From Staphylococcus muscae (GTDB taxonomy: Bacteria > Bacillota > Bacilli > Staphylococcales > Staphylococcaceae): 64,000 nt of DNA. Under the pieces are notes generated by a model. That model did no database searches, was not told the origin of the DNA, and saw nothing but the letters and a program-made list of their open reading frames with translations. Every line of letters starts with the position of its first letter. Position 1 is the stretch's first letter. Positions 31,064 through 40,393 of this stretch are shown here, in pieces. The stretch lies in contig NZ_CP027848.1 in NCBI RefSeq assembly GCF_003019275.1, positions 620,001 to 684,000 of the forward strand, written 5' to 3'. A program made the translations under genes and the position numbers.

Positions 31064-31291
31064 TTACATTTTCTTTTCCATATTTTTGTTCATCATTGTC
31101 ATCATTTGATTGATTTTCTTTTGTGATGGTTTTTGTCCCATCTGCATCATCATCATACGTAACATCTCTTCATTAATAGGTGGGTTCTTTTTCAAATAAT
31201 CCATCATATATTTACGTGCTAAGAAGAATCCACCAACAAGACCGATGATAAGTGCAATAACAATTAATAATATCGCTAACCATGTTGCCAT
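31064..31291 (-). CDS. UPF0154 (YneF-like) single-pass membrane protein
   Basis: 75 residues: one N-terminal membrane helix ([28 protein letters not shown]) then a methionine- and lysine-rich cytoplasmic tail with [28 protein letters not shown], the family signature. The family's function is unknown. I use the ATG at 31291, which has GGGTG 5 nt upstream; a GTG four codons earlier overlaps that site. It is the next gene after tkt, as in Bacillus. Confidence 0.88.
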   Translation of the reverse strand: MATWLAILLIVIALIIGLVGGFFLARKYMMDYLKKNPPINEEMLRMMMMQMGQKPSQKKINQMMTMMNKNMEKKM

Positions 31292-31381
31292 CGTTTCACC
31301 CACTTTCTTTATCCTTTAGCATTTTACTAGAAATACCATTTGTTTTCAAGGTAATTCAAATGAATATAACTTAAATAACAG

Positions 31382-31430
31382 AAAAAAAGAATTAGGACAA
31401 GAAAGCAACCAAACTTTCAATGTCCTAATT
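31382..31430 (-). terminator. Terminator of tkt
   Basis: Perfect 10-bp stem AATTAGGACA / TGTCCTAATT with a long loop, followed on the minus strand by CTTTTTTTC. Confidence 0.82.
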
Positions 31431-31454
31431 TGTTATGACTATCGAGATAATTGA

Positions 31455-33443
31455 TTATAATTGTTCAATTTCTGCTAAAACTTGCTCTTTAGTGAAGCCA
31501 TATTTTTCAATCACTAAGTCGCCAGGCGCACTTGCACCAAAACGATCGATACCAATTACTTTGCCGTGCATACCAACATATTTATGCCAACCTAAAGTGG
31601 CACCCATTTCAGCTGCAACACGTTTTTCAACATGCGGCAATAAGATTTCATCTTTATATGCTTGTGATTGTTGTTCAAATGCATGCCAGTTTGGCATTGA
31701 TACAACACGTACACCTTTACCTTGTTCAGCTAACTCTTTCGCTACGTCTACAAGTAGACTCACTTCAGATCCTGTCGCAAGCAAGACGTATTCAGGCGTT
31801 GTTTCCGTTTCATAAACAACATATGCCCCTTTGCGTACACCTTGTTCTACCGCTGCAAACTCAACATCTAAGACAGGTAATCCTTGTCTTGTCAATACTA
31901 AAGCAGTCGGCGTTGATTTAGATTCAAGCGCAACTTGCCAAGCAACACGTGTTTCATTACCATCTGCTGGGCGAATTACATTCAAGTTAGGCATTGCACG
32001 TAAACCAGAAAGTTGTTCAACTGGCTCATGCGTTGGACCATCTTCACCAACAGCAATTGAATCATGTGTAAAGATAAACGTTGAACCTAATCCCATTAAT
32101 GATGATAAACGTAATGCTGGTTTAATATAGTCACTGAATACGAAGAATGTTGCACCATATGGATGTACACCACCATGTGCTGCCATACCATTAACCGCTG
32201 CTGCCATTGCAAACTCACGTACACCAAACCAAATATTTCTACCACTACCATCTTCAGCAGAGAAGTCACCTTCAGCTTTTACATTTGATTTGTTAGATGA
32301 AGCTAAGTCAGCTGATCCACCAAAGAATGAAGGTACTGCAGCACTGATTGCTTGAATCACTTCACCAGAGTCTGCACGTGATGCAGCATTATGACCTACT
32401 TCAAATTGTGGTAATGATGCTGCGTAGTCTTCTGGAAGTTCACCAGCAATTGCTGTCTTGAACGTTGCTGCAAGTTCTGGATATTTTTCTTGATATTTCT
32501 TGAATTCAGCTTCCCATGCAGCTTCATGTGCTTCTGCACGTTCAATCATTGTTTCTTTGAAAATATCATAAACAACTTCATCTACGTGGAACTGTTTATT
32601 CGCATCTAGCTCATAATTATCAAACGTTAATGCACGTTCATCTGTACCTAATGGTGCACCGTGTGAAGTATGGCTATTGGATTTGTTAGGAGAACCGTAA
32701 CCAATAATCGTCTTCACTTCGATGATTGTTGGTCCTGCTTGTTCTTTTGCCGTTTCAATCGCACGATCAATAGCTTCTAGATCATTACCATCTTCTACTA
32801 AAAGATGATTCCAACCGTAAGCTTCAAAACGTTGTTTAATGTTTTCTGAGAATGATTTATTTGTTTTACCATCTAATGAAATATCATTTGAATCATATAA
32901 TGTGATTAACTTGTCTAATTTTAAGTGACCTGCCAATGATGCGGCTTCATGAGAAATCCCTTCCATCAAGTCACCATCAGAAGCTAATACATATGTGTGA
33001 TGATCCACGATAGAAATATCATCTTGATTGTATTTTGCTGATAAATGTTTTTCTGCCATTGCCATACCAACAGCCATTGCAAAACCTTGACCTAATGGAC
33101 CTGTTGTAATCTCTACACCTTGCGTATGACGGAACTCAGGGTGTCCTGGTGTTTTTGAATCCCATTGTCTAAAGTTTTTTAATTCATCCAATGCTAAACC
33201 ACCAGAAACATGTAAAAGACTGTAAAGTAGTGCTGATCCATGTCCAGCAGATAAGACAAATCTGTCTCTATTAAAATATTGATCTGCTTTTGGATTGAAA
33301 TTCAAATGACGCGTCCATAATGTATATGCCATAGGTGCCGCACCCATAGGAAGACCTGGATGTCCTGAATTTGCTTTTTCAATTGCATCAATACTCAAAG
33401 CACGCAGTGTATTCACTGCTAAACTATCATTTTTATCAAACAT
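31455..33443 (-). CDS. tkt: Transketolase
   Basis: Thiamine-diphosphate enzyme of the non-oxidative pentose phosphate pathway. 662 residues. Signatures: [20 protein letters not shown] near the N-terminus, the ThDP motif [19 protein letters not shown] (here SDGDLMEG), the pyrimidine-domain [27 protein letters not shown], and the C-terminal [17 protein letters not shown] precedes the ATG. It has its own terminator. Confidence 0.97.
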   Translation of the reverse strand: MFDKNDSLAVNTLRALSIDAIEKANSGHPGLPMGAAPMAYTLWTRHLNFNPKADQYFNRDRFVLSAGHGSALLYSLLHVSGGLALDELKNFRQWDSKTPGHPEFRHTQGVEITTGPLGQGFAMAVGMAMAEKHLSAKYNQDDISIVDHHTYVLASDGDLMEGISHEAASLAGHLKLDKLITLYDSNDISLDGKTNKSFSENIKQRFEAYGWNHLLVEDGNDLEAIDRAIETAKEQAGPTIIEVKTIIGYGSPNKSNSHTSHGAPLGTDERALTFDNYELDANKQFHVDEVVYDIFKETMIERAEAHEAAWEAEFKKYQEKYPELAATFKTAIAGELPEDYAASLPQFEVGHNAASRADSGEVIQAISAAVPSFFGGSADLASSNKSNVKAEGDFSAEDGSGRNIWFGVREFAMAAAVNGMAAHGGVHPYGATFFVFSDYIKPALRLSSLMGLGSTFIFTHDSIAVGEDGPTHEPVEQLSGLRAMPNLNVIRPADGNETRVAWQVALESKSTPTALVLTRQGLPVLDVEFAAVEQGVRKGAYVVYETETTPEYVLLATGSEVSLLVDVAKELAEQGKGVRVVSMPNWHAFEQQSQAYKDEILLPHVEKRVAAEMGATLGWHKYVGMHGKVIGIDRFGASAPGDLVIEKYGFTKEQVLAEIEQL

Positions 33444-33554
33444 AAAATTACTTCCTTTCTTTTTCTTTTCATAAATATATTATACCCGAAATACAGATGA
33501 GATACCTAGCAAATCAATACTTCAATTGAAATATTCATGAAAATAGTGTGACAG

Positions 33555-33791
33555 TTACTTTCTCAAATTGTTTTGCTTCTGAATTGATTTCAATTTCTCA
33601 GGTGTCACGTCATTACCTTGTGGGTCAATTACTTTCGTTTGTTCAATCTGAGCTTTGAAGCTACCACGAAACGTCTCTAAGTATTCACTTCTTAATTTAG
33701 ATTGTTCTTTTGCCTCAATTTCTGTTAATCCTTGCTCTTTTTTCTTTCTTGCAAGTTCGTTAATACGATTTAATTTATCTTGGCTTAACAT
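33555..33791 (-). CDS. DUF896 (YnzC-like) protein
   Basis: 78 residues: MLSQDKLNRINELARKKKEQGLTEIEAKEQSKLR, the highly conserved DUF896 helical hairpin, then LETFRGSFKAQIEQTKVIDPQGNDVTPEKL. In Bacillus ynzC is in the lexA-neighbouring yneA-yneB-ynzC SOS operon, and here it stands downstream of sosA in the same direction (165 bp gap), so co-regulation by LexA is plausible. The molecular role is unknown. GGAGGTAATG precedes the ATG. Confidence 0.88.
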   Translation of the reverse strand: MLSQDKLNRINELARKKKEQGLTEIEAKEQSKLRSEYLETFRGSFKAQIEQTKVIDPQGNDVTPEKLKSIQKQNNLRK

Positions 33792-33956
33792 GCCACATTA
33801 CCTCCGTTAATTTCTTTATAAAAATATATCAGAAGTACTGCGGAAAACCAAACGATTCATTCTAATGAAGTTAAAGTGAAAACATTGACATCATTGTACT
33901 TCTCTTGAAAATACCTAATTTATTGTCATCAACTTTCTTTATCTTTAATCAAAGTA

Positions 33957-34175
33957 TTATTTGCTTAACGTAATAGCAAACACACTCTCTTCATTACTAT
34001 GATCAGGTGTTGCTTCATATTGTTCTGTATTTTTAAGTGAGTGGTCTGTCATTTCGTACGTCTGTTCTACTTGTTCATTTTGACTTGCCATAATAAAGAA
34101 AGCAATAGACAAGATGATAGAGACTAAGAATACAATTAAAAATAGTGTTAACTCGTAATATTTTTGTTGAATCAT
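33957..34175 (-). CDS. sosA: SosA-like SOS cell-division inhibitor
   Basis: Small membrane protein (72 residues) divergent from lexA: a short basic start (MIQQKYYELT), one membrane helix (LFLIVFLVSIILSIAFFIMA) and an extracellular tail of about 40 residues, the layout of staphylococcal SosA, a functional counterpart of Bacillus YneA that delays division during DNA damage. Identification rests on size, topology and location. I chose the ATG at 34175 since AGGAG is 9 nt upstream; the ATG six bases earlier is only 3 nt from it. SOS boxes lie directly upstream. Confidence 0.87.
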   Translation of the reverse strand: MIQQKYYELTLFLIVFLVSIILSIAFFIMASQNEQVEQTYEMTDHSLKNTEQYEATPDHSNEESVFAITLSK

Positions 34176-34189
34176 TATCATACACTCCT

Positions 34190-34203
34190 AGAACATTTGT
34201 TTG
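34190..34203. promoter_or_regulatory. SOS box 1 of the sosA-lexA region (sosA side)
   Basis: AGAACATTTGTTTG matches 12 of 14 consensus positions, 15 bp upstream of the sosA start codon. Confidence 0.65.
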
Positions 34204-34218
34204 TATTAGTAATCTAAC

Positions 34219-34232
34219 AGAACAAGCGTTCC
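34219..34232. promoter_or_regulatory. SOS box 2 of the sosA-lexA region
   Basis: AGAACAAGCGTTCC matches 12 of 14 positions of CGAACRNRYGTTYG and sits between the two promoters. Confidence 0.7.
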
Positions 34233-34247
34233 GTGTCAACAAAAAGA

Positions 34248-34261
34248 CGAACAAATGTTTG
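34248..34261. promoter_or_regulatory. SOS box 3 (lexA side), perfect match
   Basis: CGAACAAATGTTTG matches all 14 consensus positions and overlaps the -35 element of the lexA promoter. Confidence 0.92.
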
Positions 34262-34287
34262 CTCTTGTTCGTGTGATATGCTATAAT
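34259..34287 (+). promoter_or_regulatory. lexA promoter
   Basis: -35 TTGCTC (34259-34264), 17-bp spacer, -10 TATAAT (34282-34287). The perfect SOS box overlaps the -35, the expected layout for autorepression. Confidence 0.75.
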
Positions 34288-34317
34288 AACTTTAAATTCA
34301 ATAGAGGAGTGCTATTT

Positions 34318-34941
34318 ATGAGGGAATTAACGAAGAGACAGAGTGAAATATTTGAATTCATCAAACAAGTTGTACAATCAAAGGGATATCCACCAAGTGT
34401 TCGTGAGATTGGAGAAGCAGTTGGTTTAGCTTCAAGCTCAACTGTTCACGGTCACCTTTCACGTTTAGAAGAAAAAGGATATATTCGTCGTGACCCTACG
34501 AAACCACGTGCTATTGAGATTGTGAGCGAACTAATGGGTGAACCAGTCAATATGGAAGCAACTATTTTTGTTCCAGTGATTGGAAAGGTCACTGCTGGTG
34601 TGCCAATTACAGCTGTTGAAAATGTAGAGGAGTATTATCCATTACCGGAACATTTCACTTCAACACATAACGGCCAGATTTTTATATTAAATGTTGTCGG
34701 TGACAGTATGATAGAAGCAGGTATTTTAGATGGAGACAAAGTGATTGTCAGAAGTCAATCTATTGCTGAAAATGGAGATATTATCGTTGCTATGACAGAA
34801 GAAGATGAAGCGACAGTAAAGCGATTCTTTAAAGAGAAAAATCGTTATCGTTTACAACCAGAAAATAGCATGCTCAGCCCTATTTATCTGGACCATGTGA
34901 CTGTTTTAGGCAAAGTTGTCGGTCTTTTTAGAGAAATGTAA
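34318..34941 (+). CDS. lexA: SOS repressor LexA
   Basis: Represses SOS genes until RecA filaments trigger self-cleavage. 207 residues: N-terminal winged helix ([34 protein letters not shown], about 25-58) and C-terminal protease domain with cleavage site Ala93-Gly94, Ser130 (GDSMIEAG) and Lys168 (ATVKRFF). These positions equal those of S. aureus LexA. The start is ATG at 34318 after GAGGAG; open frame upstream overlaps the promoter. It is divergent from sosA, with three SOS boxes between. Confidence 0.97.
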   Translation: MRELTKRQSEIFEFIKQVVQSKGYPPSVREIGEAVGLASSSTVHGHLSRLEEKGYIRRDPTKPRAIEIVSELMGEPVNMEATIFVPVIGKVTAGVPITAVENVEEYYPLPEHFTSTHNGQIFILNVVGDSMIEAGILDGDKVIVRSQSIAENGDIIVAMTEEDEATVKRFFKEKNRYRLQPENSMLSPIYLDHVTVLGKVVGLFREM

Positions 34942-34988
34942 TCCATTTTCCACCTTTTTCTCTCAATGGCACTCCTCAGTCAATGTCA

Positions 34989-35033
34989 AAAAAAAGCCCG
35001 GACACGTGTATGATGCGTGTCCGGGCCTTTTTA
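34989..35033. terminator. Bidirectional terminator between lexA and guaC
   Basis: Perfect 11-bp GC-rich stem GCCCGGACACG / CGTGTCCGGGC with A-rich 5' and T-rich 3' flanks, between convergent genes. Confidence 0.9.
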
Positions 35034-36011
35034 TTAATCTCTATCACCGTTAAAAATTGAGTTTTTAACAATGACATAGTCCACTTTTCTCAATGCACCG
35101 ACATCTTTACCACCTGCATAAGAAATAGAACTTTGTAAGTCTTCTTGCATTTCTTTCAATGTATCTTGAAGTGAACCTTTATGTGCAACAAACATTTTTT
35201 TACCTTCAACGTTTTTGCGTTCACCTTTTTGATATTCAGATGCGCTACCAAAGTATTCTTTATACTTTTTGCCATCCATTTCAACTGTTTCACCTGGTGA
35301 CTCTTCATGTGCTGCAAATAATGAACCAATCATTACCATTGATGCGCCAAAGCGAACTGATTTTGCGATATCACCGTGTGTACGGATACCACCGTCAGCA
35401 ATAATTGGTTTACGTGCTGCTTTGCTACAATGATTAATTGCAGCTAATTGCCAGCCACCTGTACCAAAACCTGTTTTAATTTTCGTAATACATACACGAC
35501 CTGGTCCAATACCAACTTTCGTTGCATCAGCACCTGCATTTTCTAGTTCACGAACACCTTCTGGCGTCCCTACATTACCAGCGATAACGAATGTTTCTGG
35601 TAAGTGTTGTTTAATGTGTTGAATCATATTGATCACTTGATCTGAATGACCATGCGCAATATCAATTGTGATATACTCTGGTTTCAATCCTTCAGCTTTA
35701 ATGTTTTCAACAAATTCAAATTCAGGGTCTTTTACACCGACTGAGATTGAAGCGAATAAACCTTTCTCATGCATGCGTTTGATAAATGGAATACGTGCTG
35801 CTTCATCAAAACGGTGCATAATGTAGAAATAGTCATTTTCTGCAAACCATTCTGCCAACTGCTCATTCATAACCGTTTGCATGTTTGCAGGAACAACTGG
35901 TAACTTAAATCTTTTCGGTCCAAATTGGATGGATGTGTCAATTTCTGAACGACTTTTAACGATACTTTTGTTTGGAATTAGTTGTATATCTTCATAATCA
36001 AAAATTTTCAT
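35034..36011 (-). CDS. guaC: GMP reductase
   Basis: Converts GMP to IMP with NADPH. 325 residues, IMPDH/GMPR TIM barrel. Signatures: [71 protein letters not shown] (catalytic Cys in GPGRVCIT) and [29 protein letters not shown]. The short C-terminus and lack of CBS domains distinguish it from IMP dehydrogenase. GAGGGG is upstream of the ATG at 36011. Confidence 0.95.
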   Translation of the reverse strand: MKIFDYEDIQLIPNKSIVKSRSEIDTSIQFGPKRFKLPVVPANMQTVMNEQLAEWFAENDYFYIMHRFDEAARIPFIKRMHEKGLFASISVGVKDPEFEFVENIKAEGLKPEYITIDIAHGHSDQVINMIQHIKQHLPETFVIAGNVGTPEGVRELENAGADATKVGIGPGRVCITKIKTGFGTGGWQLAAINHCSKAARKPIIADGGIRTHGDIAKSVRFGASMVMIGSLFAAHEESPGETVEMDGKKYKEYFGSASEYQKGERKNVEGKKMFVAHKGSLQDTLKEMQEDLQSSISYAGGKDVGALRKVDYVIVKNSIFNGDRD

Positions 36012-36091
36012 GTTTTAAAAACCCCTCATTTATTTTATCCATATGATAATATACTATCATTAAAGGATAAAGTAAACAAAGGGAATCGATT

Positions 36092-36361
36092 TTACCAACT
36101 AGATTTTTTAACGCCTGGAATTTGACCTTTGTGGGCATACTCACGGAATGATATTCTAGACATTTCAAACTTACGCATGACACCACGTGGACGACCTGTT
36201 ACTTTACATCTTCTTGTCAATCTTGTCGGTGATGAATCACGTGGAAGTTTACGCAATGCTTCATAATCACCTTTTGCTTTTAATTCGCGTCTTAATTCAG
36301 CGTATTGTGCAACTAATGCTTCACGCTTTGCTTCTTTTGCTATTTTAGACTTTTTAGCCAT
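36092..36361 (-). CDS. rpsN: 30S ribosomal protein S14, zinc-independent type
   Basis: 89 residues, the longer S14 form. The region [40 protein letters not shown] is S14, but the zinc-ribbon cysteines are missing (one Cys only), so this is the C-minus paralogue. Such copies replace the zinc-binding S14 when zinc is short. A strong Zur-like site overlaps its upstream region (36382-36402), supporting that role. AAAAGGTGG precedes the ATG. Confidence 0.95.
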   Translation of the reverse strand: MAKKSKIAKEAKREALVAQYAELRRELKAKGDYEALRKLPRDSSPTRLTRRCKVTGRPRGVMRKFEMSRISFREYAHKGQIPGVKKSSW

Positions 36362-36381
36362 TTTTTATACCACCTTTTTAT

Positions 36382-36402
36382 AAATCGTAGTCATTACGTT
36401 TT
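36382..36402. promoter_or_regulatory. Zur-like operator upstream of rpsN
   Basis: A 21-bp imperfect palindrome with half-sites AAATCGTAGT and ATTACGTTTT. It agrees with 18 of 20 defined bases of the Bacillus Zur box (AAATCGTAAT-N-ATTACGATTT). It ends 20 bp upstream of the rpsN start codon. Confidence 0.72.
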
Positions 36403-36475
36403 AAATACTAGCATATTTTCTTTTATAAACGCAAGATAAAATATTGGCAAATGTTAAAAAGCATGATAAAATATT

Positions 36476-36496
36476 AAATCGTAATGGTTTCAATTT
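36476..36496. promoter_or_regulatory. Second Zur-like site, upstream of rpmG
   Basis: Left half AAATCGTAAT is perfect; the right half (GTTTCAATTT) is degenerate. About 17 of 20 defined Zur-box bases match. It lies 25 bp upstream of the rpmG start codon. Confidence 0.55.
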
Positions 36497-36521
36497 ATTT
36501 TGTACTAAAGGAGGGAAAACC

Positions 36522-36671
36522 ATGCGTATTAATGTAACTTTAGCTTGTACTGAATGTGGTGACCGTAACTATATCACAACTAAAAATAAACGTACAAACC
36601 CAGAGCGTATCGAAATGATGAAATATTGCCCAAGATTAAACAAACACACTTTACACAGAGAAACAAAATAA
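36522..36671 (+). CDS. rpmG: 50S ribosomal protein L33, zinc-independent type
   Basis: 49 residues, starting [20 protein letters not shown]. The first CxxC pair is present, but the second pair is broken ([12 protein letters not shown] has one Cys), so zinc binding is probably lost. AAAGGAGGGAAAACC precedes the ATG at 36522. It is divergent from rpsN, with a Zur-like site in front of each gene. Confidence 0.94.
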   Translation: MRINVTLACTECGDRNYITTKNKRTNPERIEMMKYCPRLNKHTLHRETK

Positions 36672-36711
36672 TAACGGCATAACACGACTAATCAAAAAAT
36701 ACGACAATGTT

Positions 36712-36743
36712 AAAAGGTGAGCATTCAAGATGCTCACCTTTTT
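36712..36743. terminator. Bidirectional terminator between rpmG and katA
   Basis: AAAAGGTGAGCA / TGCTCACCTTTTT stem with a 7-nt loop between convergent genes. Confidence 0.88.
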
Positions 36744-36752
36744 ATATGAAGA

Positions 36753-38249
36753 TTATTTTAAATCTCCTAAAATTTTATCTAACTGTTCTGACATACCAAG
36801 TGCCTTAGCAACACCTTTACCATATGCTGGATCTGCTTGGTAACAATGACGAATATGACGGTGTTTTACTTCATCTGTCGTACCATTCATCTCATTGGCA
36901 GTATTTTCAAAAATACGTTGCTGTTGTTCTGGTGATTGGAGGCGGAATAACTTGCCCGGTTGTTCAAAGTAGTTATCATCATCTTCTCTAAAATCATGTT
37001 CATATGCAGTGCCTTCGATGTCAAGTGGTGCACGTTTATATTCCGGTTGATCTTTAAAAGCACCTGTACTATTTGGATAATAGTGTGTTGAACCACCACC
37101 ATTACCATCTAAGAAGCGCATTTGACCATCTCTGCTGAATGGACAAATATTCTCTACACCAACGCCTTTAGGTTGGTTCACTGGAATTTGCCAATGGTTA
37201 ACGCCTAAACGATATCTTTGTGCGTCACCATATGAGAAAAGTCGTCCTTGCAACATTTTATCTGGTGAAAAATCGATACCTGGAATGATATTTGTTGGTG
37301 CAAAAGCGGCTTGTTCTACATCCATAAAGTAGTTATCTGGATTTCTATTTAATTCAAACTCTCCTACCTCAATCAATGGATATTCATCTTTAAACCATAC
37401 TTTTGTTAAGTCGAATGGGTTATCTTTATGCTGACGTGCTTGTTCTTCTGTCATCACTTGAATATACATTTTCCATTTAGGGAATTGACCATTTTCAATC
37501 GCTTCAAACAAGTCGCGTTGTGACGATTCACGATCATTTGCGATGACTTGCGCTGCTTCATCAGGCGACAAGTTTTCAATGCCTTGTTGTGTTCTGAAGT
37601 GGAACTTCACCCATACACGTTCATTTTTATCATTAATCATCGCATATGTGTGTGACCCAAAGCCGTGCATATGACGATAACCTTTAGGAATACCACGATC
37701 TGACATTAAGATTGTCACTTGATGTAATGCTTCTGGTAAAGATGTCCAGAAGTCCCAGTTATTTTGAGCACTGCGCATATTCGTTCTTGGATCTCTCTTA
37801 ACCGCATGATTTAAGCTCGCAAATAATTTTGGATCTCTAAAGAAAAAGACAGGCGTATTGTTACCTACTAAATCCCAGTTTCCTTCTTCAGTATAAAACT
37901 TTAATGCAAAGCCACGAATATCACGCTCGGCATCTGCTGCTCCACGTTCACCTGCCACAGTTGAAAAACGTGCGAACATTTCTGTTTGTTTACCAACTTC
38001 CGAAAAGATTTTAGCTGATGTGTACTGTGTAATATCATTTGTTACAGTAAATGTTCCAAATGCACCTGAACCTTTTGCATGCATACGTCGTTCAGGAATG
38101 ACTTCACGATCGAAGTGTGCCATTTGTTCTAAAAAGTACCAATCTTGCATGAGCAATGGACCTCGTTGTCCTGCCGTCATTGAATTCTCTCTGTCGCCAA
38201 CTGGATGCCCAAATAAACCTGTTAGTTTCGAATCATTATGGTTACTCAT
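36753..38249 (-). CDS. katA: Catalase (heme, monofunctional)
   Basis: Breaks down hydrogen peroxide. 498 residues, clade-3 small-subunit catalase. The heme distal region [24 protein letters not shown] holds the catalytic His near residue 57. [33 protein letters not shown] and the proximal heme ligand region [17 protein letters not shown] (Tyr near 339) follow. A PerR box lies 21 bp upstream, fitting peroxide-inducible, metal-dependent control. From memory, S. aureus katA has the same neighbours. Confidence 0.97.
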   Translation of the reverse strand: MSNHNDSKLTGLFGHPVGDRENSMTAGQRGPLLMQDWYFLEQMAHFDREVIPERRMHAKGSGAFGTFTVTNDITQYTSAKIFSEVGKQTEMFARFSTVAGERGAADAERDIRGFALKFYTEEGNWDLVGNNTPVFFFRDPKLFASLNHAVKRDPRTNMRSAQNNWDFWTSLPEALHQVTILMSDRGIPKGYRHMHGFGSHTYAMINDKNERVWVKFHFRTQQGIENLSPDEAAQVIANDRESSQRDLFEAIENGQFPKWKMYIQVMTEEQARQHKDNPFDLTKVWFKDEYPLIEVGEFELNRNPDNYFMDVEQAAFAPTNIIPGIDFSPDKMLQGRLFSYGDAQRYRLGVNHWQIPVNQPKGVGVENICPFSRDGQMRFLDGNGGGSTHYYPNSTGAFKDQPEYKRAPLDIEGTAYEHDFREDDDNYFEQPGKLFRLQSPEQQQRIFENTANEMNGTTDEVKHRHIRHCYQADPAYGKGVAKALGMSEQLDKILGDLK

Positions 38250-38269
38250 AGAAAAACCTTCTTCCTTAT

Positions 38270-38284
38270 TTATAATAATTCTAA
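38270..38284. promoter_or_regulatory. PerR box of katA
   Basis: TTATAATAATTCTAA matches 14 of 15 positions of the PerR consensus TTATAATNATTATAA, about 20 bp upstream of the katA start codon. Confidence 0.82.
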
Positions 38285-38353
38285 ATTAAATGCTACCTTT
38301 ATTATACCCCTTTTTTTATAATTTAAAAGTAAATAGAAAAATGATTATCAACG

Positions 38354-38368
38354 AATTTTCGAAAAATT
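38354..38368. promoter_or_regulatory. CodY-like box upstream of the amino acid permease
   Basis: AATTTTCGAAAAATT matches 13 of 15 positions of the CodY consensus AATTTTCWGAAAATT, 98 bp upstream of the permease start codon. Confidence 0.5.
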
Positions 38369-38466
38369 TCGCTTTTTTCCTTTAAAGTTGTAAATTCCTG
38401 TTGAATATCCTAAGAATAGCAAGTACAATAGATAGAAATCTTTAATTATATGAGGAGCAGATGCTT

Positions 38467-39915
38467 ATGGAAGAAAAGAATTTAAACAGAGGACTGCAGT
38501 CCAGACATATTACCATGATTGCAATTGGTGGCGCGATTGGAACGGGTCTATTTGTTGCAACTGGTAGTGTCATTGCCCAAGCTGGTCCCGGGGGTGCCAT
38601 CCTAGCATATTTGATTATCGGAATTATGCTGTACTTTTTAATGTCATCAATCGGCGAAATGGCAACATTTTACCCTGTTTCTGGATCGTTTAGTAGTTAC
38701 TCTACCCGATTTGTTGACCCATCATTAGGTTTTACTATGGGATGGTTATATTGGACAATTTGGTCACTCGTAACAAGTATTGACGTAATTGTTGCATCTA
38801 ATGTTTTAGGATATTGGGATGCCTTCCATTTCTTCTCTCCACTTGTTTGGAGTATTATTTTCTTATCCATTATCTTTTTACTGAATGTTTTCTCTGTTAA
38901 AGCATTTGGTGAAGCAGAGTTTTGGTTATCACTCGTTAAAGTTGTGACGATTATCATTTTTATCATTTTGGGAATACTTATGATCTTCGGCATTTTAGGC
39001 GGGAATTACTATGGGTTTGAAAACTATACTGTTGGTGAAGCACCATTTGTTGGCGGTATTTCTGGATTTTTAAGCGTACTGCTTATCGCTGGATTCTCTG
39101 TTGGTGGTAGTGAGGTCGTTGCCGTAGCAGCTGGTGAATCTGATAATCCTAGAAAGTCAATGCCACGCGCAATCAAGCAAGTATTTTGGCGTATATTATT
39201 ATTCTATGTGCTTTCAATTGCCGTAATCTCTGGCATACTTGCATACACAGATCCAACTCTATTAAACGAACATAGCTCAATCACACAGAGTCCATTTACA
39301 ATTGTATTTGACAAAGTAGGCATTTCATTTGCAGCTTCTGTCATCAATGCTGTCATTCTTACGACACTGTTATCAGCAGCAAACTCTGGGATTTTCACAA
39401 CAAGTCGCATGCTGTATTCATTAAGTGAGAACAAACAAGCACCTAAGTTTTTGAGCAAAATTAACCGTCAAACAAAGTTACCTATGAATGCGTTACTTAC
39501 GACATTTACATTTATCACAGCAGTTACAATATATGCAAATTATAATACCGATAGTGTCGTTGGACTGTTGAATATTATCGGTGCATTGATAACTGTTGTA
39601 TGGGCATCAAGCGTTTTAGCACAATTCCGTTTAAGACGTGCCATCAAAGTTCAACAAAAAGATATCGACCAATTATTACCATATAAAGCACCGTTTTTCC
39701 CATTTGGTCCAATACTCGTCTTTGTTACAATTCTGTTCCTTATTTTAGGAAGTTCTGCAGAAGCGATTATTCACTTTGATGTACCAAAATTGGCTCAGAA
39801 TTTATTACCAATTTTAATTTTATTTATTATCTATATCACACATAAAATGATTCATAAAACAAAAGTCATTCCGTTAAATGAAATCGACTTGAGTGAACAC
39901 GAATCCTATAAATAA
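38467..39915 (+). CDS. lysP: Amino acid permease, LysP-like (APC family)
   Basis: Amino acid:proton symporter with 12 helices. Signatures: GGAIGTGLFVATGSVIAQAGPGGAILAYLIIGIMLYFLMSSIGEMATFYPVSGSF in TM1-2 (the amino-acid-binding GxGIG-like region), and SVGGSEVVAVAAGESDNPRKSMPRAIKQVFWRILLFY in TM6-7. Most like lysine permeases and placed between katA and the threonine genes as, from memory, in S. aureus; the lysine substrate is inference. I use the ATG at 38467, which is 9 nt from AGGAG, not the ATG 6 nt earlier. A CodY-like box is upstream. Confidence 0.9.
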   Translation: MEEKNLNRGLQSRHITMIAIGGAIGTGLFVATGSVIAQAGPGGAILAYLIIGIMLYFLMSSIGEMATFYPVSGSFSSYSTRFVDPSLGFTMGWLYWTIWSLVTSIDVIVASNVLGYWDAFHFFSPLVWSIIFLSIIFLLNVFSVKAFGEAEFWLSLVKVVTIIIFIILGILMIFGILGGNYYGFENYTVGEAPFVGGISGFLSVLLIAGFSVGGSEVVAVAAGESDNPRKSMPRAIKQVFWRILLFYVLSIAVISGILAYTDPTLLNEHSSITQSPFTIVFDKVGISFAASVINAVILTTLLSAANSGIFTTSRMLYSLSENKQAPKFLSKINRQTKLPMNALLTTFTFITAVTIYANYNTDSVVGLLNIIGALITVVWASSVLAQFRLRRAIKVQQKDIDQLLPYKAPFFPFGPILVFVTILFLILGSSAEAIIHFDVPKLAQNLLPILILFIIYITHKMIHKTKVIPLNEIDLSEHESYK

Positions 39916-39926
39916 CTTACACGAGC

Positions 39927-39963
39927 GTAGTTGCATTATTATATAGATGCAACTACTCTTTTT
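39927..39963 (+). terminator. Terminator of lysP
   Basis: Perfect 10-bp stem GTAGTTGCAT / ATGCAACTAC followed by TCTTTTT. Confidence 0.88.
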
Positions 39964-40026
39964 CTATTTTAACCCTTTTATAAATAATGTATAATTAAAG
40001 TAACAACAAATAAAGGTGGTTTTATT

Positions 40027-40341
40027 ATGGTTGGACAAACAAACCTTTTCGATGATGTGCTCAAAACCGAAGAACGCTTCGTTATTGTTGTACAATCACT
40101 GGAAGAAAAGCAAGGTCAATTATTGAAACGTACCTTGCGAGAGTACAGCAGTTTGACACATGAACAAATGGAAAACCTTTATCAGCATTTAAAAGATTTG
40201 TATTTGGACGTTCCTTTTGAGGAAAACCAATCTGCTTTTGCCATTACAATCTATACGAACCAAGACTATGCAGCAGACTATATATATGCACATATTAAGC
40301 GCCATCGTGGTCAAAAAGAGTGGACACATACAGCAAAATAG
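40027..40341 (+). CDS. Conserved hypothetical protein, about 104 residues
   Basis: Not recognised. A soluble, acidic and helical protein without signal peptide, cysteine or membrane segment: MVGQTNLFDDVLKTEERFVI, a helical middle (LKRTLREYSSLTHEQMENLYQHLKDLYLDV) and a C-terminal Tyr/Asp-rich part (QDYAADYIYAHIKRHRGQKEW). An upstream AAAGGTGG gives a good ribosome binding site 8 nt from the ATG, and a terminator follows, so it is a real single-gene unit. From memory a homologue occupies the same place in S. aureus. Confidence 0.75.
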   Translation: MVGQTNLFDDVLKTEERFVIVVQSLEEKQGQLLKRTLREYSSLTHEQMENLYQHLKDLYLDVPFEENQSAFAITIYTNQDYAADYIYAHIKRHRGQKEWTHTAK

Positions 40342-40345
40342 CACA

Positions 40346-40386
40346 AAAAACAGTGAAGCAGATTTTTCCACTTCACTGTTTTTTAT
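40346..40386. terminator. Bidirectional terminator between the 104-residue gene and the HAD gene
   Basis: AAAAACAGTGAAG / CTTCACTGTTTTTT stem with a 12-nt loop between convergent genes. Confidence 0.87.
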
Positions 40387-40393
40387 TTATTGA

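Noticed and set aside
36012-36091. Purine riboswitch before guaC
   Set aside because: The gap before guaC is 80 bp with no aptamer-like pairing or terminator.
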